A stretch of DNA of 64,000 bases from Rhizobium deserti (GTDB lineage Bacteria > Pseudomonadota > Alphaproteobacteria > Rhizobiales > Rhizobiaceae), in NCBI RefSeq assembly GCF_004358025.1, contig NZ_SMTL01000007.1:1-64000 (forward strand). Reading direction: 5' to 3'. Position 1 is the stretch's first letter. Each line of letters opens with the position of its first letter. A model generated the notes under the pieces. That model did no database searches, was not told where the DNA came from, and saw only the letters and a list, made by a program, of their open reading frames with translations. Position numbers and translations under genes: made by a program. Below, piece after piece: positions 8,596 through 17,628 of this stretch.

Positions 8596-11142
8596 CTATG
8601 CGCCTTGAGCCGTCGCCTCAGGCAGCTCCTCTGGTTCTTCAACCGACAGCGGCATGACGATCTCGAAGCTAGCGCCGCCGTCTTCGTGGTTTCGCGCGGT
8701 CAGCGAACCGCCGTGGGCTTCGACAATCGTTTTACAGATCGCGAGCCCCATGCCCATCCCGTCGTTTTTGGTCGTGAAGAATGGGCTGAAGAGTTTCGCC
8801 AGACTTTCCGGCGAGATCCCTGTGCCACGGTCACGGACTTGCAGCCTGACCATATCGCGATCCCCGGCGGAGATCGATATGGTTAAGTCGCGTTGGTCCA
8901 CAGGAGTTCCTCCCATGGCCTGCAAGCCGTTGGTGACGAGATTTGCAATCACCTGCTGCATCTCGACCCTGTCGGCCAGCACCTTAGGGGCATCCAAAGC
9001 GAACTCGGTCGTCACCCTGACGGATGCGGACATCAGTTCCCGGTCCAACAGACCGATTACGTCGGTCACAATATTCCCGAGGTCGACGCTTTCGAGCCTT
9101 CTCCTTGTACCCCGGACCTGCTCCCGGGTGCGCTGGATGATCTCGCTCGCCCGCATGCTGTGCTTGATCGCGCGCTCTGCCGCCGTCGAGGCTGCCTTAA
9201 TATCCGGCGGGTTAGCCTGAAGCCAACGCATACAGGCCTGGGCGCTCATGACGACGGCGCCGATCGGCTGGTTCACCTCATGGGCGATCGAGGCGGAGAT
9301 CGCACCAACCGTCGCGACCCTTCCCACCCTTGCAAGCTCGCTCTGAGCCGCCATAAGCGCTTCCTGGGCCTGCTCGCGCTGCGTCACGTCGATCATCGCG
9401 CACGCGACACGATCGAAGGCGTCCTTGTCCTCCGGGAAGGCGATGACAAAGATGACGGTGACCTCGTTGCCTGGACTGCGGAGAAGGCGCGCCTCCATCT
9501 CCACGCGATCGTCCCCCGAGCACATGCCGAGTATGATCGCCTGGACCAGCTCGCTTTGCGGTGGAAGGAAGCGGTCTATCGAACCAAGTACATCCCGCTC
9601 GCTCTCTCGACCGAGTAGCAGAACGGTCGCGTCGTTGACGTCCACGAACCTCACGAATTTCGAACACTGGTCCACGAATTCCGGCGTGGCATTGAGATGC
9701 GCGCGCAACTTTGCCGGAGGATAGGCTCGTACCGCCTCCAGCCGCTTCCACAGCAGGGAAAGATCGACCTCGCAAAGCGAAACGTGGTTCTGCTCGAAGA
9801 TCGAACGGTATCGTATCTCGCTCTGGGCCAGCGCTCCGAGCGCTTTTCGTCTGGCGCTCGCGTCGAAGGCGATAAGGCTCAACCCGCCTGTGAGCGCCAG
9901 ATAGAAGCCGACCGCGACAAGTCCGCTGTATTGGGAAAGAGCCTGGGATACCACCGGGGTCAGCGCCCCGCCGATTATGCCGCCGATATTGAACGCGACC
10001 GACGTCCCGGAATAACGGACCCGGGTCGGGAACAGGCCGGGCAGCCACGCGCCGAGCGGTCCGTTCACGAAGCCCATCACCCAGAGCGAGAAAGCGAGAT
10101 AGAGGAAGATGACCACCAGCGATCCGCTTCCCAGCATCGGAGCGAGCACGACGCCGGATATAATGGTGCCGACGCATCCGAAAATCAGGATGCGCTCGGG
10201 ATCGATCCGATCGGATAGCCAACTCGCCACCACGATGCCAGCAGCCATAAAGAGGATCGCGCCCAGCTCCACCATCAGGAACGATGATCGGGTATAGCCT
10301 AGCTCCGAGGTGCCGTATCCAAGCGCGAACGCCGTGACGACGTAGTACAGCGAGAAGCAGGCGACGACGCCGAACGCGCCGGAAATCACCTGGTCCATGT
10401 GCAGGCGGAAGATGTCAAGTAGCGGTACGCGGGGAGGCTTCGACTTGCTTATGGCTGCGTGGAAGTCTCTCGTTTCGACGAGGTTGAAGCGGATCCAGAT
10501 GCCCATCCAAACCAAAGGTGCGCTTAGGAGGAACGGCACCCGCCATCCCCAGTCGGCGAACTGCTCCGCCGACTGGGTCAGTGTCAGAACGAGGAAGAGG
10601 CTGTTGGCCAAAGCAAAGCCGATCGGCGCGCCAAGCGGAGCGAACATCGCGTATCGCGCTCGCCATCCCTTGGGTGCGTTTTCGAGCGCGAGGAGCGCCG
10701 CCCCCGTCCATTCGCCGCCAAGCGCCAGTCCCTGGCCAAACCTCAGAAGGCAGAGAAGGGCCGGAGCGAGCCAGCCGGCGACGGCGTAGGTGGGCAACAG
10801 TCCGATAGCCGCCGTCGAGGCTCCCATGAGAAGCAACGAGGCCACAAGGGTTGCCTTGCGCCCGACCCGGTCGCCGAAGTGGCCGAAAACCGCGCCGCCA
10901 AGTGGCCGGGCTATGAAGGCGATACCGAAGCTGGCGTAGGCTCCTATCAACTCCATCGAGGACACGGACGCGGGAAAGAAAAGCGGACCGAACACCAGGC
11001 TGGCCGCGGTCGCGTAGATATAGAAATCGTAGAATTCGACAGAGGTGCCGACCAGACTCGACATGAGGATCCGGAACGTCATTCCGCTCGGCATCGGTTC
11101 GTCGCCGACGAGGGGAGTATCGGACTGGGCTCTGACGTTCAT
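8596..11142 (-). CDS. MFS (MHS-type) transporter fused to a PAS sensor histidine kinase
   Basis: This 848-aa protein joins two normally separate modules. Residues ~20-430 form a 12-helix metabolite:H+ symporter (MHS) transporter with EFYDFYIYATAASLVFGPLF, GHFGDRVGRK and LPGLFPTRVRYSG. Residues ~440-590 are PAS-like. A complete kinase core follows: H621 in SIAHEVNQPIGA, N-box ANLVTN at ~733, DRGTGIS, LFSPFFTTK and GMGMGLAICK. No stop or frameshift lies between the parts. It is divergent from a FixJ-like regulator at 11349, the probable partner. The arrangement parallels CbrA (SLC5 transporter plus kinase) but with an MFS domain. Whether it still transports or only senses its ligand is unknown. 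Confidence 0.9.
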   Translation of the reverse strand: MNVRAQSDTPLVGDEPMPSGMTFRILMSSLVGTSVEFYDFYIYATAASLVFGPLFFPASVSSMELIGAYASFGIAFIARPLGGAVFGHFGDRVGRKATLVASLLLMGASTAAIGLLPTYAVAGWLAPALLCLLRFGQGLALGGEWTGAALLALENAPKGWRARYAMFAPLGAPIGFALANSLFLVLTLTQSAEQFADWGWRVPFLLSAPLVWMGIWIRFNLVETRDFHAAISKSKPPRVPLLDIFRLHMDQVISGAFGVVACFSLYYVVTAFALGYGTSELGYTRSSFLMVELGAILFMAAGIVVASWLSDRIDPERILIFGCVGTIISGVVLAPMLGSGSLVVIFLYLAFSLWVMGFVNGPLGAWLPGLFPTRVRYSGTSVAFNIGGIIGGALTPVVSQALSQYSGLVAVGFYLALTGGLSLIAFDASARRKALGALAQSEIRYRSIFEQNHVSLCEVDLSLLWKRLEAVRAYPPAKLRAHLNATPEFVDQCSKFVRFVDVNDATVLLLGRESERDVLGSIDRFLPPQSELVQAIILGMCSGDDRVEMEARLLRSPGNEVTVIFVIAFPEDKDAFDRVACAMIDVTQREQAQEALMAAQSELARVGRVATVGAISASIAHEVNQPIGAVVMSAQACMRWLQANPPDIKAASTAAERAIKHSMRASEIIQRTREQVRGTRRRLESVDLGNIVTDVIGLLDRELMSASVRVTTEFALDAPKVLADRVEMQQVIANLVTNGLQAMGGTPVDQRDLTISISAGDRDMVRLQVRDRGTGISPESLAKLFSPFFTTKNDGMGMGLAICKTIVEAHGGSLTARNHEDGGASFEIVMPLSVEEPEELPEATAQGA

Positions 11143-11195
11143 TGATTTGGATCCCGGGAGTTCTCTATTTCGGCCCTCCCAAACCTGCCGAACTT

Positions 11196-11201
11196 TACAA
11201 T
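11196..11201 (+). promoter_or_regulatory. TACAATAAT -10-like element in the kinase/regulator intergenic region
   Basis: TTTACAATAATGG lies between the divergent transporter-kinase and response-regulator genes, about 150 bases before the regulator ATG at 11349. That spacing is longer than for the other copies of this element. Confidence 0.35.
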
Positions 11202-11218
11202 AATGGAGGTTGGCCAGA

Positions 11219-11238
11219 ACCTATCCTTATGGCTAGGT
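11219..11238. promoter_or_regulatory. 20-bp imperfect palindrome, candidate response-regulator box
   Basis: The sequence ACCTATCCTTATGGCTAGGT has half-sites that match at 8 of 10 positions. A close copy with the identical right half lies at 30797-30816. It sits 77 bases upstream of the transporter-kinase start and 110 bases before the FixJ-like regulator. Binding by that regulator is inference. Confidence 0.5.
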
Positions 11239-11348
11239 CGAGCTTTGCGCCCGCGCGTAGTAACTGTTCCCTGATAGAGGTGCGCAGACTCCATCGTAAC
11301 GTCGATGACGTGCGGCGTTTCCAATTGACTATTGTGAGGTCCCTGCCG

Positions 11349-12008
11349 ATGTCGGCTGCATTAGGTAATCGGGCGCATGACGCCTCTGCTGCCAAAGCTG
11401 ATACGCCTCTAGTCGTTGTCGTGGACGACGACGACGGAATGCGCGACGGCTTGATAGACGTCTTGAGCTCGGTCGGCATCGATTCGCTCGGGTTCTCCTC
11501 CACGACGGAACTGCTTGCGGAGCCTCTGCCCGACCGCCCTGGTTGCCTGATCCTCGACGTTCGATTGCCCGGCCTGAGCGGTCTCGACCTGCAGACAAAA
11601 CTGAACGGGATGGGCAACAAGCTCCCGATCGTGTTTATGACCGGATATGCCGACGTCCCGATGAGCGTGCGCGCGATGAAGGCCGGAGCGACGGACTTCT
11701 TGACGAAGCCTTTCAGGGACCAGGAAATGCTGGACGCTGTCTCGGTGGCCATCGAGCGCGACCGGTCACGGCGTCTCGAGCTCACTGCCGCGAATGAAGC
11801 GGTCAAGGCAGCTTCTTCCCTCACCCCGCGCGAACATGAAGTGATGCAAGCCGTGGTCAAAGGCCTCCTCAACAAGCAGGTCGCCCATCTACTTGAGATT
11901 TCTGAGGTGACGGTGAAAATCCATCGCGGCAACGTCATGCGGAAGATGAACGTCACGTCGCTTGCCGACCTTGTTCGCAAGGCCGAAATCCTCAAGGCGT
12001 TGGCCTGA
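11349..12008 (+). CDS. FixJ-family two-component response regulator (receiver + LuxR-type HTH)
   Basis: 219 aa. The receiver domain has the acidic cluster VVVVDDDDG at 22-30, phosphoacceptor D70 in LILDVRLPG, the T of FMTGY and K120 in LTKPF. A LuxR/GerE helix-turn-helix follows (LTPREHEVMQAV, NKQVAHLLEISEVTVKIHR). Such proteins activate transcription when phosphorylated. The divergent transporter-kinase at 8596-11142 is the obvious cognate sensor. The ATG at 11349 has TGAGGT upstream; in-frame ATGs further upstream (11229) could add an extension that overlaps the palindrome, which I consider unlikely. Confidence 0.92.
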   Translation: MSAALGNRAHDASAAKADTPLVVVVDDDDGMRDGLIDVLSSVGIDSLGFSSTTELLAEPLPDRPGCLILDVRLPGLSGLDLQTKLNGMGNKLPIVFMTGYADVPMSVRAMKAGATDFLTKPFRDQEMLDAVSVAIERDRSRRLELTAANEAVKAASSLTPREHEVMQAVVKGLLNKQVAHLLEISEVTVKIHRGNVMRKMNVTSLADLVRKAEILKALA

Positions 12009-12064
12009 GAAAGTCGCAAGATTGACCTGGGGGAAGAAGTCGGGCGCGAATACGTGCCTACCCA

Positions 12065-12070
12065 TACAAT
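12065..12070 (+). promoter_or_regulatory. TACAAT -10-like element for the single-domain receiver gene
   Basis: CATACAATCG lies about 75 bases before the GTG start at 12146. A GCCTACCCAT half-site resembling the 11219 palindrome overlaps it (12056-12065). Confidence 0.35.
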
Positions 12071-12145
12071 CGTATTATTACAAATTGCCGCCGGTCCGTC
12101 TAACTAGATGTCAAAGCCCGTAGGTCGGGCAAAAGGAAACATCTG

Positions 12146-12508
12146 GTGTCTGGCGACAAAAAATCCGTAGCGATCGTCGATGACGACGAAGCGCTTCTCG
12201 AAGCCACTACAGGGTTTCTCGAGTCGATGGGCTATGACGCTCTACCTTTTAGCTCTGGCCACTCGTTTCTCGCCTACGATCATATCGACCTGGTCGCTCT
12301 GCTGTTGACCGACATCAACATGCCCGAGATGACCGGGCTTGAACTGCTTGATATCGTGAGGCAGCGTTGGCCGGAAATGCCGATCATAATGATGACGGCC
12401 CTGAAGGACGAGGTCATCAGGAGACGTGCGATCGCGGGCGGGGCGAAGGAGCTTCTCCAGAAGCCGATTCTGGCCGACGACCTGATCAGGTGTATCGAAA
12501 AAGTCTGA
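12146..12508 (+). CDS. single-domain response regulator (CheY-like receiver)
   Basis: 120 aa, receiver only: VDDDE at 11-15, phosphoacceptor D56 in LLTDINMPE, T84 in IMMTAL and K106 in LLQKPI. There is no output domain, so it probably relays phosphate or binds a partner protein. GTG start with AAAAGGAAAC upstream. It follows the FixJ-like regulator by 137 bases with its own TACAAT element, and may belong to the transporter-kinase pathway. Confidence 0.88.
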   Translation: MSGDKKSVAIVDDDEALLEATTGFLESMGYDALPFSSGHSFLAYDHIDLVALLLTDINMPEMTGLELLDIVRQRWPEMPIIMMTALKDEVIRRRAIAGGAKELLQKPILADDLIRCIEKV

Positions 12509-12541
12509 GCTCGCGAGTAACGCGGCGTCGAGATCCCGCGC

Positions 12542-13093
12542 TCACTGCTTGAGAATGACGCCGATCTGCTGAAGGAAGGTCAGATTGTCCTCCAGATGCC
12601 AGTTGTCGGTGATACGCGCGTCACGGACCCTGAGGATGTCCGTCGCGATGAAGTCGATGGGTTCGCCGTTTCCTTTCCTGCTCATGAATTCGCCCGTGAA
12701 ATGGCCTGTGAACCGTAGGTGCGAAACCACGCGATCCCCGACGAAAAGACGCTGTACGACTTCCGCACGGAGGTCGGGCACGGCGGCGAGAAAGGCCCTC
12801 GAAGCGATCGCTGGGCCAGTCGGTCCCTGAGGCCGTCCCGCCGGAAGAGTATGATCGACAAACTCTTTTGATATCGCCGCGTCGAGGAGCGACTGGCTCC
12901 CGTTGTTCCAGAAGCCGTAGAAGTTGTCGGCGGCCGTCGCGCTTTCCGCAAAAAGCTTCCGGTCGGCACCCCTTTCAAAGATAGTCTCGCGCGGCTGCGC
13001 GATCTGAATCGCGGTGTTGTCATCCACTTGGGCCGCACCGGCAGACGGGACGCTCATGAGGAAAAGGCTGACGGAAAGAAGGGCGTTGCGCAT
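12542..13093 (-). CDS. secreted SnoaL-like (ester cyclase-type) protein
   Basis: 183 aa with a clear signal peptide (LLSVSLFLMSVPSAGAA). The mature part has the SnoaL/NTF2-like fold pattern: FYGFWNNGSQSLLDAAISKEFVDHTLP, then DRVVSHLRFTGHFTGEF and the ending ITDNWHLEDNLTFLQQIGVI. Related proteins are hydrolases, isomerases or ligand-binding proteins; the substrate is unknown. It converges with the receiver gene and lies upstream of another small exported protein. Confidence 0.8.
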   Translation of the reverse strand: MRNALLSVSLFLMSVPSAGAAQVDDNTAIQIAQPRETIFERGADRKLFAESATAADNFYGFWNNGSQSLLDAAISKEFVDHTLPAGRPQGPTGPAIASRAFLAAVPDLRAEVVQRLFVGDRVVSHLRFTGHFTGEFMSRKGNGEPIDFIATDILRVRDARITDNWHLEDNLTFLQQIGVILKQ

Positions 13094-13264
13094 GCGAGGA
13101 TATCCTGACCAGTCTGGTTACCGAACTATGCTCGACTCAATGGGCTTTCGCGTTCTTCGTTTCTTGTAAAAAGCAGTTCCGGTGACGTTCGCGAATAGGA
13201 ATAAGGCCGACGGAACTCTCGCATCGGCCTTGCGCATAATCGTGACCGAGGAAGATCACGCCTT

Positions 13265-13732
13265 TTAGATGGCGGGCTTCAGGTGCAACTGCGTGATCCC
13301 GAAGGAAACGTCGAGCCCTTCCCGTCCGTTGACGGCGAGCGGCTGCAGGGAAAACGTCGCGTGGGTTCCGCCAGTAAGAATCGCAGCCCCGCCGCCGACC
13401 CCGACTGCTGCTGCTGCTTCCACACCGCGATAGGTGCCTTCCAGGTCGAAGCTTTGCTGGTTGCTGACTGCGGTGACGGCCCAGACCATTCTTGCCCTTT
13501 TTAATTCGCCGATGTCGAGCCCGAAATTGTCGATAAGCACTGTGTAGCGCACCGGATCGCCCTGCTCGGAAGGAAGGAAAACGCAATCGACGTCCTGTTT
13601 CGAACCGAGAAGCGCTCCCTCCGAACGTGAGAGATCGCATTCCAACCTACCGGCAACGAAATGTTCGGAGGCCGCAAAGGCGGTTTGAAGCGATAAGGCA
13701 GTAAGCGAAGCGACGAGAAACGGGAAGTGCAT
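13265..13732 (-). CDS. DUF992-family secreted protein
   Basis: 155 aa with a signal peptide ending near ALSLQTAFAA. The DUF992 signature follows: AGRLECDLSRSEGALLGS, VDCVFLPSEQGDPVRYTVLI, GLDIGEL, WAVTAV, LEGTYRGVEAAAAVGVGGG and LTGG. The family is common in rhizobia and relatives and has no assigned function. It is likely monocistronic and periplasmic. Confidence 0.85.
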   Translation of the reverse strand: MHFPFLVASLTALSLQTAFAASEHFVAGRLECDLSRSEGALLGSKQDVDCVFLPSEQGDPVRYTVLIDNFGLDIGELKRARMVWAVTAVSNQQSFDLEGTYRGVEAAAAVGVGGGAAILTGGTHATFSLQPLAVNGREGLDVSFGITQLHLKPAI

Positions 13733-13906
13733 TTAGGTTTCCTTTTTGTTCGGCGGAATTTCTTAGATATTGTGATCTGCGGCCTGTTCCGCGGAAACTC
13801 CGGCCTCGAAGGGTGGCCTCCGGATCAAGCGAAACCGTCCGCGGATGATCGATGATGCCCGTTCAGGGCCAGATCAGCTTGTTAGATTCCAACCCGGCGA
13901 GCTCGG

Positions 13907-14458
13907 TCAATTGTACCGCGCGGAGTTGGTTTCCTGGCGAGAGGGAGGGGAGTGACGCGCTTCCGACGCGCGATTGACTGCTTGCGAAGAACGGCGCCAG
14001 TAGTTCGGCGTGGTTCCGAACACCTTGCGGAAGGTCTTGCAAAGGTGGGCCTGGTCGGCCATCCCGCAATCTAGAGCGATCTCGCTGAGCGCTGCGTCGG
14101 TTTCGACGATAAGCTCCTTTGCCAGCTCCATGCGGCGGCGAAGGACGTAGTTGTACGGGCTCTCCTTGTACGCCGACTTGAAGACCCTCGAGAAGTAGGT
14201 CTTGCTGAGCTTGGTCAAGGTGGCAAGCTCCTCGACCTTGATCGTCTCCGTCAGGTGCTCTTCGATGAATTGCATGATCTTGCGGCGCTGCCACGGCAGC
14301 AGAAGGTCACGCTGTACGACCTCCGACGACAGGTCCGGAAGCACGACCGGAGCACGGGTGGCCGCGGGAACGGCAGCAGACAAATCGATATCCGAGATGA
14401 TTGCAAGCGGTGCCGCTGCGATGATCTTGTGGTCCTTGGTGGGGGCGTAGGCGTTCAT
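13907..14458 (-). CDS. AraC-family transcriptional regulator
   Basis: 183 aa. Residues ~60-155 form the two-helix-turn-helix AraC domain: IMQFIEEHLTETIKVEELA, LSKTYFSRVFKSAYKESPYNYVLRRRMELAKELI, then ALSEIALDCGMADQAHLCKTFRKVFGTTPNYWRR. The short N-terminal region has no sugar-cupin domain, so the ligand or signal is unknown. No obvious target gene is adjacent; a large non-coding stretch lies upstream. Confidence 0.9.
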   Translation of the reverse strand: MNAYAPTKDHKIIAAAPLAIISDIDLSAAVPAATRAPVVLPDLSSEVVQRDLLLPWQRRKIMQFIEEHLTETIKVEELATLTKLSKTYFSRVFKSAYKESPYNYVLRRRMELAKELIVETDAALSEIALDCGMADQAHLCKTFRKVFGTTPNYWRRSSQAVNRASEARHSPPSRQETNSARYN

Positions 14459-15223
14459 CGGTGCTCTCCGTGATTTGAATTTCGATGAGCAGATGTTGCC
14501 TTCACGGCGGCCCGAAATCTGTTCGGACCACGGTGTGTTGAGATCATACCTTCTGGTTATAGGTGGTAGGCCAAAGCGTGATCTGGATCTAACATCCGTT
14601 GATAGTCTGGCTCCGGGTAGGTCGGCAGCTCTCTATGATAGGCCTCAAACAGTAAGGCAGGGCGACAACACGGCCCCTGAACCCATCGCCAGGATGTGCA
14701 AAAGAATCGTCGGTTCTAGGAGCAGACAACCGCGACACCCGTCCTATGCCAAACGAGAAGATGATCCTGGTTTGCCGCGACGATACCGATTGTAGCGCCG
14801 TTCGCTAACTTAGCAGACTGCCGTCGGTCGGTTCGCAATCAATAACCGGCCGCGCACGTGGGTATTGATCCGCCTGCCTCTAGCATCCATCTCTCCACGC
14901 GCGCTGTTCAATGCGAGGAAATAGCATCACAGAATCCGCGCACCCGCTCCAACCGTGGCTCCCGATCGCTCCGTGGGTGAACATGTTTCATCTCCAATGA
15001 GGTCCTGGTCCGCTCTTACCGTCAGGCTTGCCTTAATGATCGATCGCTTGCAAAGCTTCTGACCAAAGCGGCTCTTGTTGCCTAGATGATTTCCGCCGTG
15101 GTCGATTTAGACCTGTACAATATCCGGTGTTGGCTCAGCTCGGACATCACCCATATCGGCCCGTTGCGGTCATCCCAGGATCAGGCAATGCGGCCGAGGA
15201 GATCGGCACGCTGCCACATAACG
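14459..15223. other. long non-coding stretch upstream of the AraC gene
   Basis: About 765 bases with no convincing open frame. A TACAATATCC element lies at 15116 and minus-strand GCTACAATCGG near 14770. A small RNA could be encoded here, but no clear promoter plus terminator pair is visible. Confidence 0.4.
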
Positions 15224-15237
15224 GGATTGCACAATAA
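15224..15237 (+). promoter_or_regulatory. GGATTGCACAATAA element upstream of small membrane gene
   Basis: Twelve bases (15224-15235) are identical to the palindrome at 2107-2120. The CACAATAA part sits about 65-70 bases before the ATG at 15302, where a -10 box would fall. Confidence 0.4.
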
Positions 15238-15301
15238 AAATTATGCGTTTGCCTTAGATGAGGTCACAAAGCCCGTAGCAGATAGACATGAGAGTTTTGC
15301 C

Positions 15302-15529
15302 ATGGATTGGGTCCTTATCCTTTTTGTAACGTTTAAGGTCGCAGCTCTAGGCGCGGCCATGTTTCTCGCCATCAAGTGGCATTACGATCAGGGCAAAAAG
15401 GCGGACAGGCGAGCATTACTGCGCACGGGCGGCAAGATGGCCGCGGCTTTCGTGTTAGCAGTATTAGGCGTAGGGCTTATCGCGTTCGGCCTTAGCACGA
15501 TGCTGGGTTTAGACCTCGGCCTTCAATGA
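15302..15529 (+). CDS. small two-helix membrane protein
   Basis: 75 aa with two membrane helices (DWVLILFVTFKVAALGAAMF and AAAFVLAVLGVGLIAFGLS) joined by a basic loop (KWHYDQGKKADRR). I chose the ATG at 15302 because the upstream part of the frame has no protein-like composition. TGAGAG is a weak ribosome site. No family is recognised. Confidence 0.6.
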   Translation: MDWVLILFVTFKVAALGAAMFLAIKWHYDQGKKADRRALLRTGGKMAAAFVLAVLGVGLIAFGLSTMLGLDLGLQ

Positions 15530-15720
15530 TGCATCATTCGTCGATTGGCAAGATTCTCCTGAAATCTGGAGAGTGCCAGTTCTCGCACTCTCAGAATCCG
15601 CGGGCGGGGAGACAGTGGAGGTTTAAGATCGACCCCTGCTAGTGTCTGGCGTCGGGAGCAAGCGCCGCAGCGCGTGCCCCATTCACGCGTCAGGATTTCT
15701 GAATTGGCGGCATGGGATAT

Positions 15721-17625
15721 TCACGAGAATCGATTGGGCCCGACACTACCCTGGACGTGAATGGACCCGGCGTCGGGCGCGTTCCATCCTCGCGCCACCA
15801 TCTCATCATATCCGGAACGGTACCCCATCATCGCGTTCTCGATTACTTTCCCGATGTCGCTGAAGCCCGCGATGAAATCCGGATTGCTCGCCGCTGGCAT
15901 GTCGGCATTCACTAAGGTGGCCATCCGCGCCAAGCCCGCTGTGTCCTGCTCGACGAATACAGCCTTCCGCTTCTCGACCTCGTACGGATGCATTCCCAGG
16001 GACTGCAGGGCCATACCCCCCACTTGCACCGAGCCATCAAACAACTCGCGGACGACATGATCCGCTCCCGCATCCACCAGCTTGTAGTGATGCAACCGAT
16101 CGTATGCACGGACAATGATCTGGATGCCGGGATTGCTCCGGCGGGCATGCGCCACAATTTCCGTCGCCCTATCGGGGTCGTCAATGGCGACGATGAGCAA
16201 GGCAGCATGGGCGAGCCCAGCTGATTCCAGCAGGTCCGGACGCCCGGCATCGCCAAAGAACGACTTCACGCCGAACTTTCGGACGTTCTCCACCACGTCC
16301 GCCCTGTAGTCTAGGACCACCGGCTTGTACCCGTTCGCGAGAAGCATCCGGTTTACGATCTGTCCAAACCGCCCTACCCCAGCGAGGATAATAGTGCCCT
16401 GATCAGGTTGATCGCTATTTTCATGATGCCGTTCGCGCCTTCCTAGTACGACCACGATCTTTTCAGAAGACGCGAAAAGAAGAGGGGTGAGGACCATGCT
16501 GAAGGTGATCACGAGGACCGATATCGACACCATCTGTGGCGAGAGCAGTCCCCGATCGCCGCTGATTGAAAGAAGGACGAAACCGAATTCCCCTGCCTGC
16601 GCGAGTCCGAGGGTGAAGAGCCACCCGGCAGGACCGCGGACGCGGAAAAACCAGGCCAGCGGCAGAAGGACGATCGCCTTGATCGCTATGAGGCCAAACG
16701 TGGCAGCTGCTACCGTCAACCAGTTGGCCAGCAGGATCTCGGGATCGATCTTCGCGCCTATCGTCATGAAAAACAGCCCGAGCAGGAGGCCCTTGAAGGG
16801 CTCGATATCGTTCTGGAGCTCGTGTTTGAACTCGCTGTTCGCAAGGACGACTCCCCCCAAGAATGCACCGAGCGCGGGTGACAGACCCACTGCGGACATC
16901 AGTACGGTGATCCCGACCACGACCAGAAGCGCCGCTGCGGTAAACACTTCGCGAAGGCCGAGGAGCGCGATGGTCCTGAAGACCGGTCGCGATAGGAAGT
17001 GTGCCGCAGCCACGACCACACCCACGGCCGCTAGAGTCAGGATCGCAGATGCCCATCCGGGGAGGTCTGCCAGCAACGTGGCTCCGCCGTGCCCCGATGA
17101 AGTTCCGTGTCCACTCCCGGCAATCAGCGGAATGCACGCTAGCATAGGGATGACCGCCAAGTCCTGGAAAAGAAGCACGGCGAAGCTCGCCTGTCCTCCA
17201 TCGGATCTCAGAAGACCCTTCTCTTCGAGGGTCTGGAGGACGATTGCCGTCGAGGACAATGCTGCGATGAATCCAAAAAGGATGCCCTGCTGCCAGCTAA
17301 AGCCTAAGCCTACTCCGGCTGCGGTCACGACGGCGATCGTCACCGCCACCTGAAGCCCCCCAAGGCCGAGTAGTTTGTCCCTCAGCCGCCAGACCATCTG
17401 GGGGTCGATTTCCAGTCCGATCAGGAACAGCATCATGATGATGCCGAATTCCGAGAACTGTTCGAGGTATCCAGATCCGGCCACGGAAATCTGGAATACA
17501 GGGCCGATCAGGACACCTGCGGCGATATAGCCGACGACCGAACCAAGCCCGATCCGCTGTGATACGATAACGGCGAGAACCGCCGCCGCGAGATAGCACA
17601 ATGCGTAGAATGCCAAGCCTTCCAA
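15721..17625 (-). CDS. Kef-type (CPA2) K+/H+ antiporter with TrkA-N regulatory domain
   Basis: 634 aa. Residues ~1-390 form the CPA2 exchanger with FLIGLEIDPQMVWRLRDKLLGLGG, STAIVLQTLEEKGL and FAVLLFQDLAVIPML. Residues ~405-530 are a Rossmann RCK/TrkA-N domain (IILAGVGRFGQIVNRML). KefB/KefC systems export potassium in exchange for protons and acidify the cytoplasm, protecting it from electrophiles; they are gated by glutathione adducts. The gene starts three bases after the stop of a KefF/G-like flavoprotein, the classical ancillary activator, so the pair is an operon. Confidence 0.93.
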   Translation of the reverse strand: MEGLAFYALCYLAAAVLAVIVSQRIGLGSVVGYIAAGVLIGPVFQISVAGSGYLEQFSEFGIIMMLFLIGLEIDPQMVWRLRDKLLGLGGLQVAVTIAVVTAAGVGLGFSWQQGILFGFIAALSSTAIVLQTLEEKGLLRSDGGQASFAVLLFQDLAVIPMLACIPLIAGSGHGTSSGHGGATLLADLPGWASAILTLAAVGVVVAAAHFLSRPVFRTIALLGLREVFTAAALLVVVGITVLMSAVGLSPALGAFLGGVVLANSEFKHELQNDIEPFKGLLLGLFFMTIGAKIDPEILLANWLTVAAATFGLIAIKAIVLLPLAWFFRVRGPAGWLFTLGLAQAGEFGFVLLSISGDRGLLSPQMVSISVLVITFSMVLTPLLFASSEKIVVVLGRRERHHENSDQPDQGTIILAGVGRFGQIVNRMLLANGYKPVVLDYRADVVENVRKFGVKSFFGDAGRPDLLESAGLAHAALLIVAIDDPDRATEIVAHARRSNPGIQIIVRAYDRLHHYKLVDAGADHVVRELFDGSVQVGGMALQSLGMHPYEVEKRKAVFVEQDTAGLARMATLVNADMPAASNPDFIAGFSDIGKVIENAMMGYRSGYDEMVARGWNAPDAGSIHVQGSVGPNRFS

Positions 17626-17628
17626 TGG

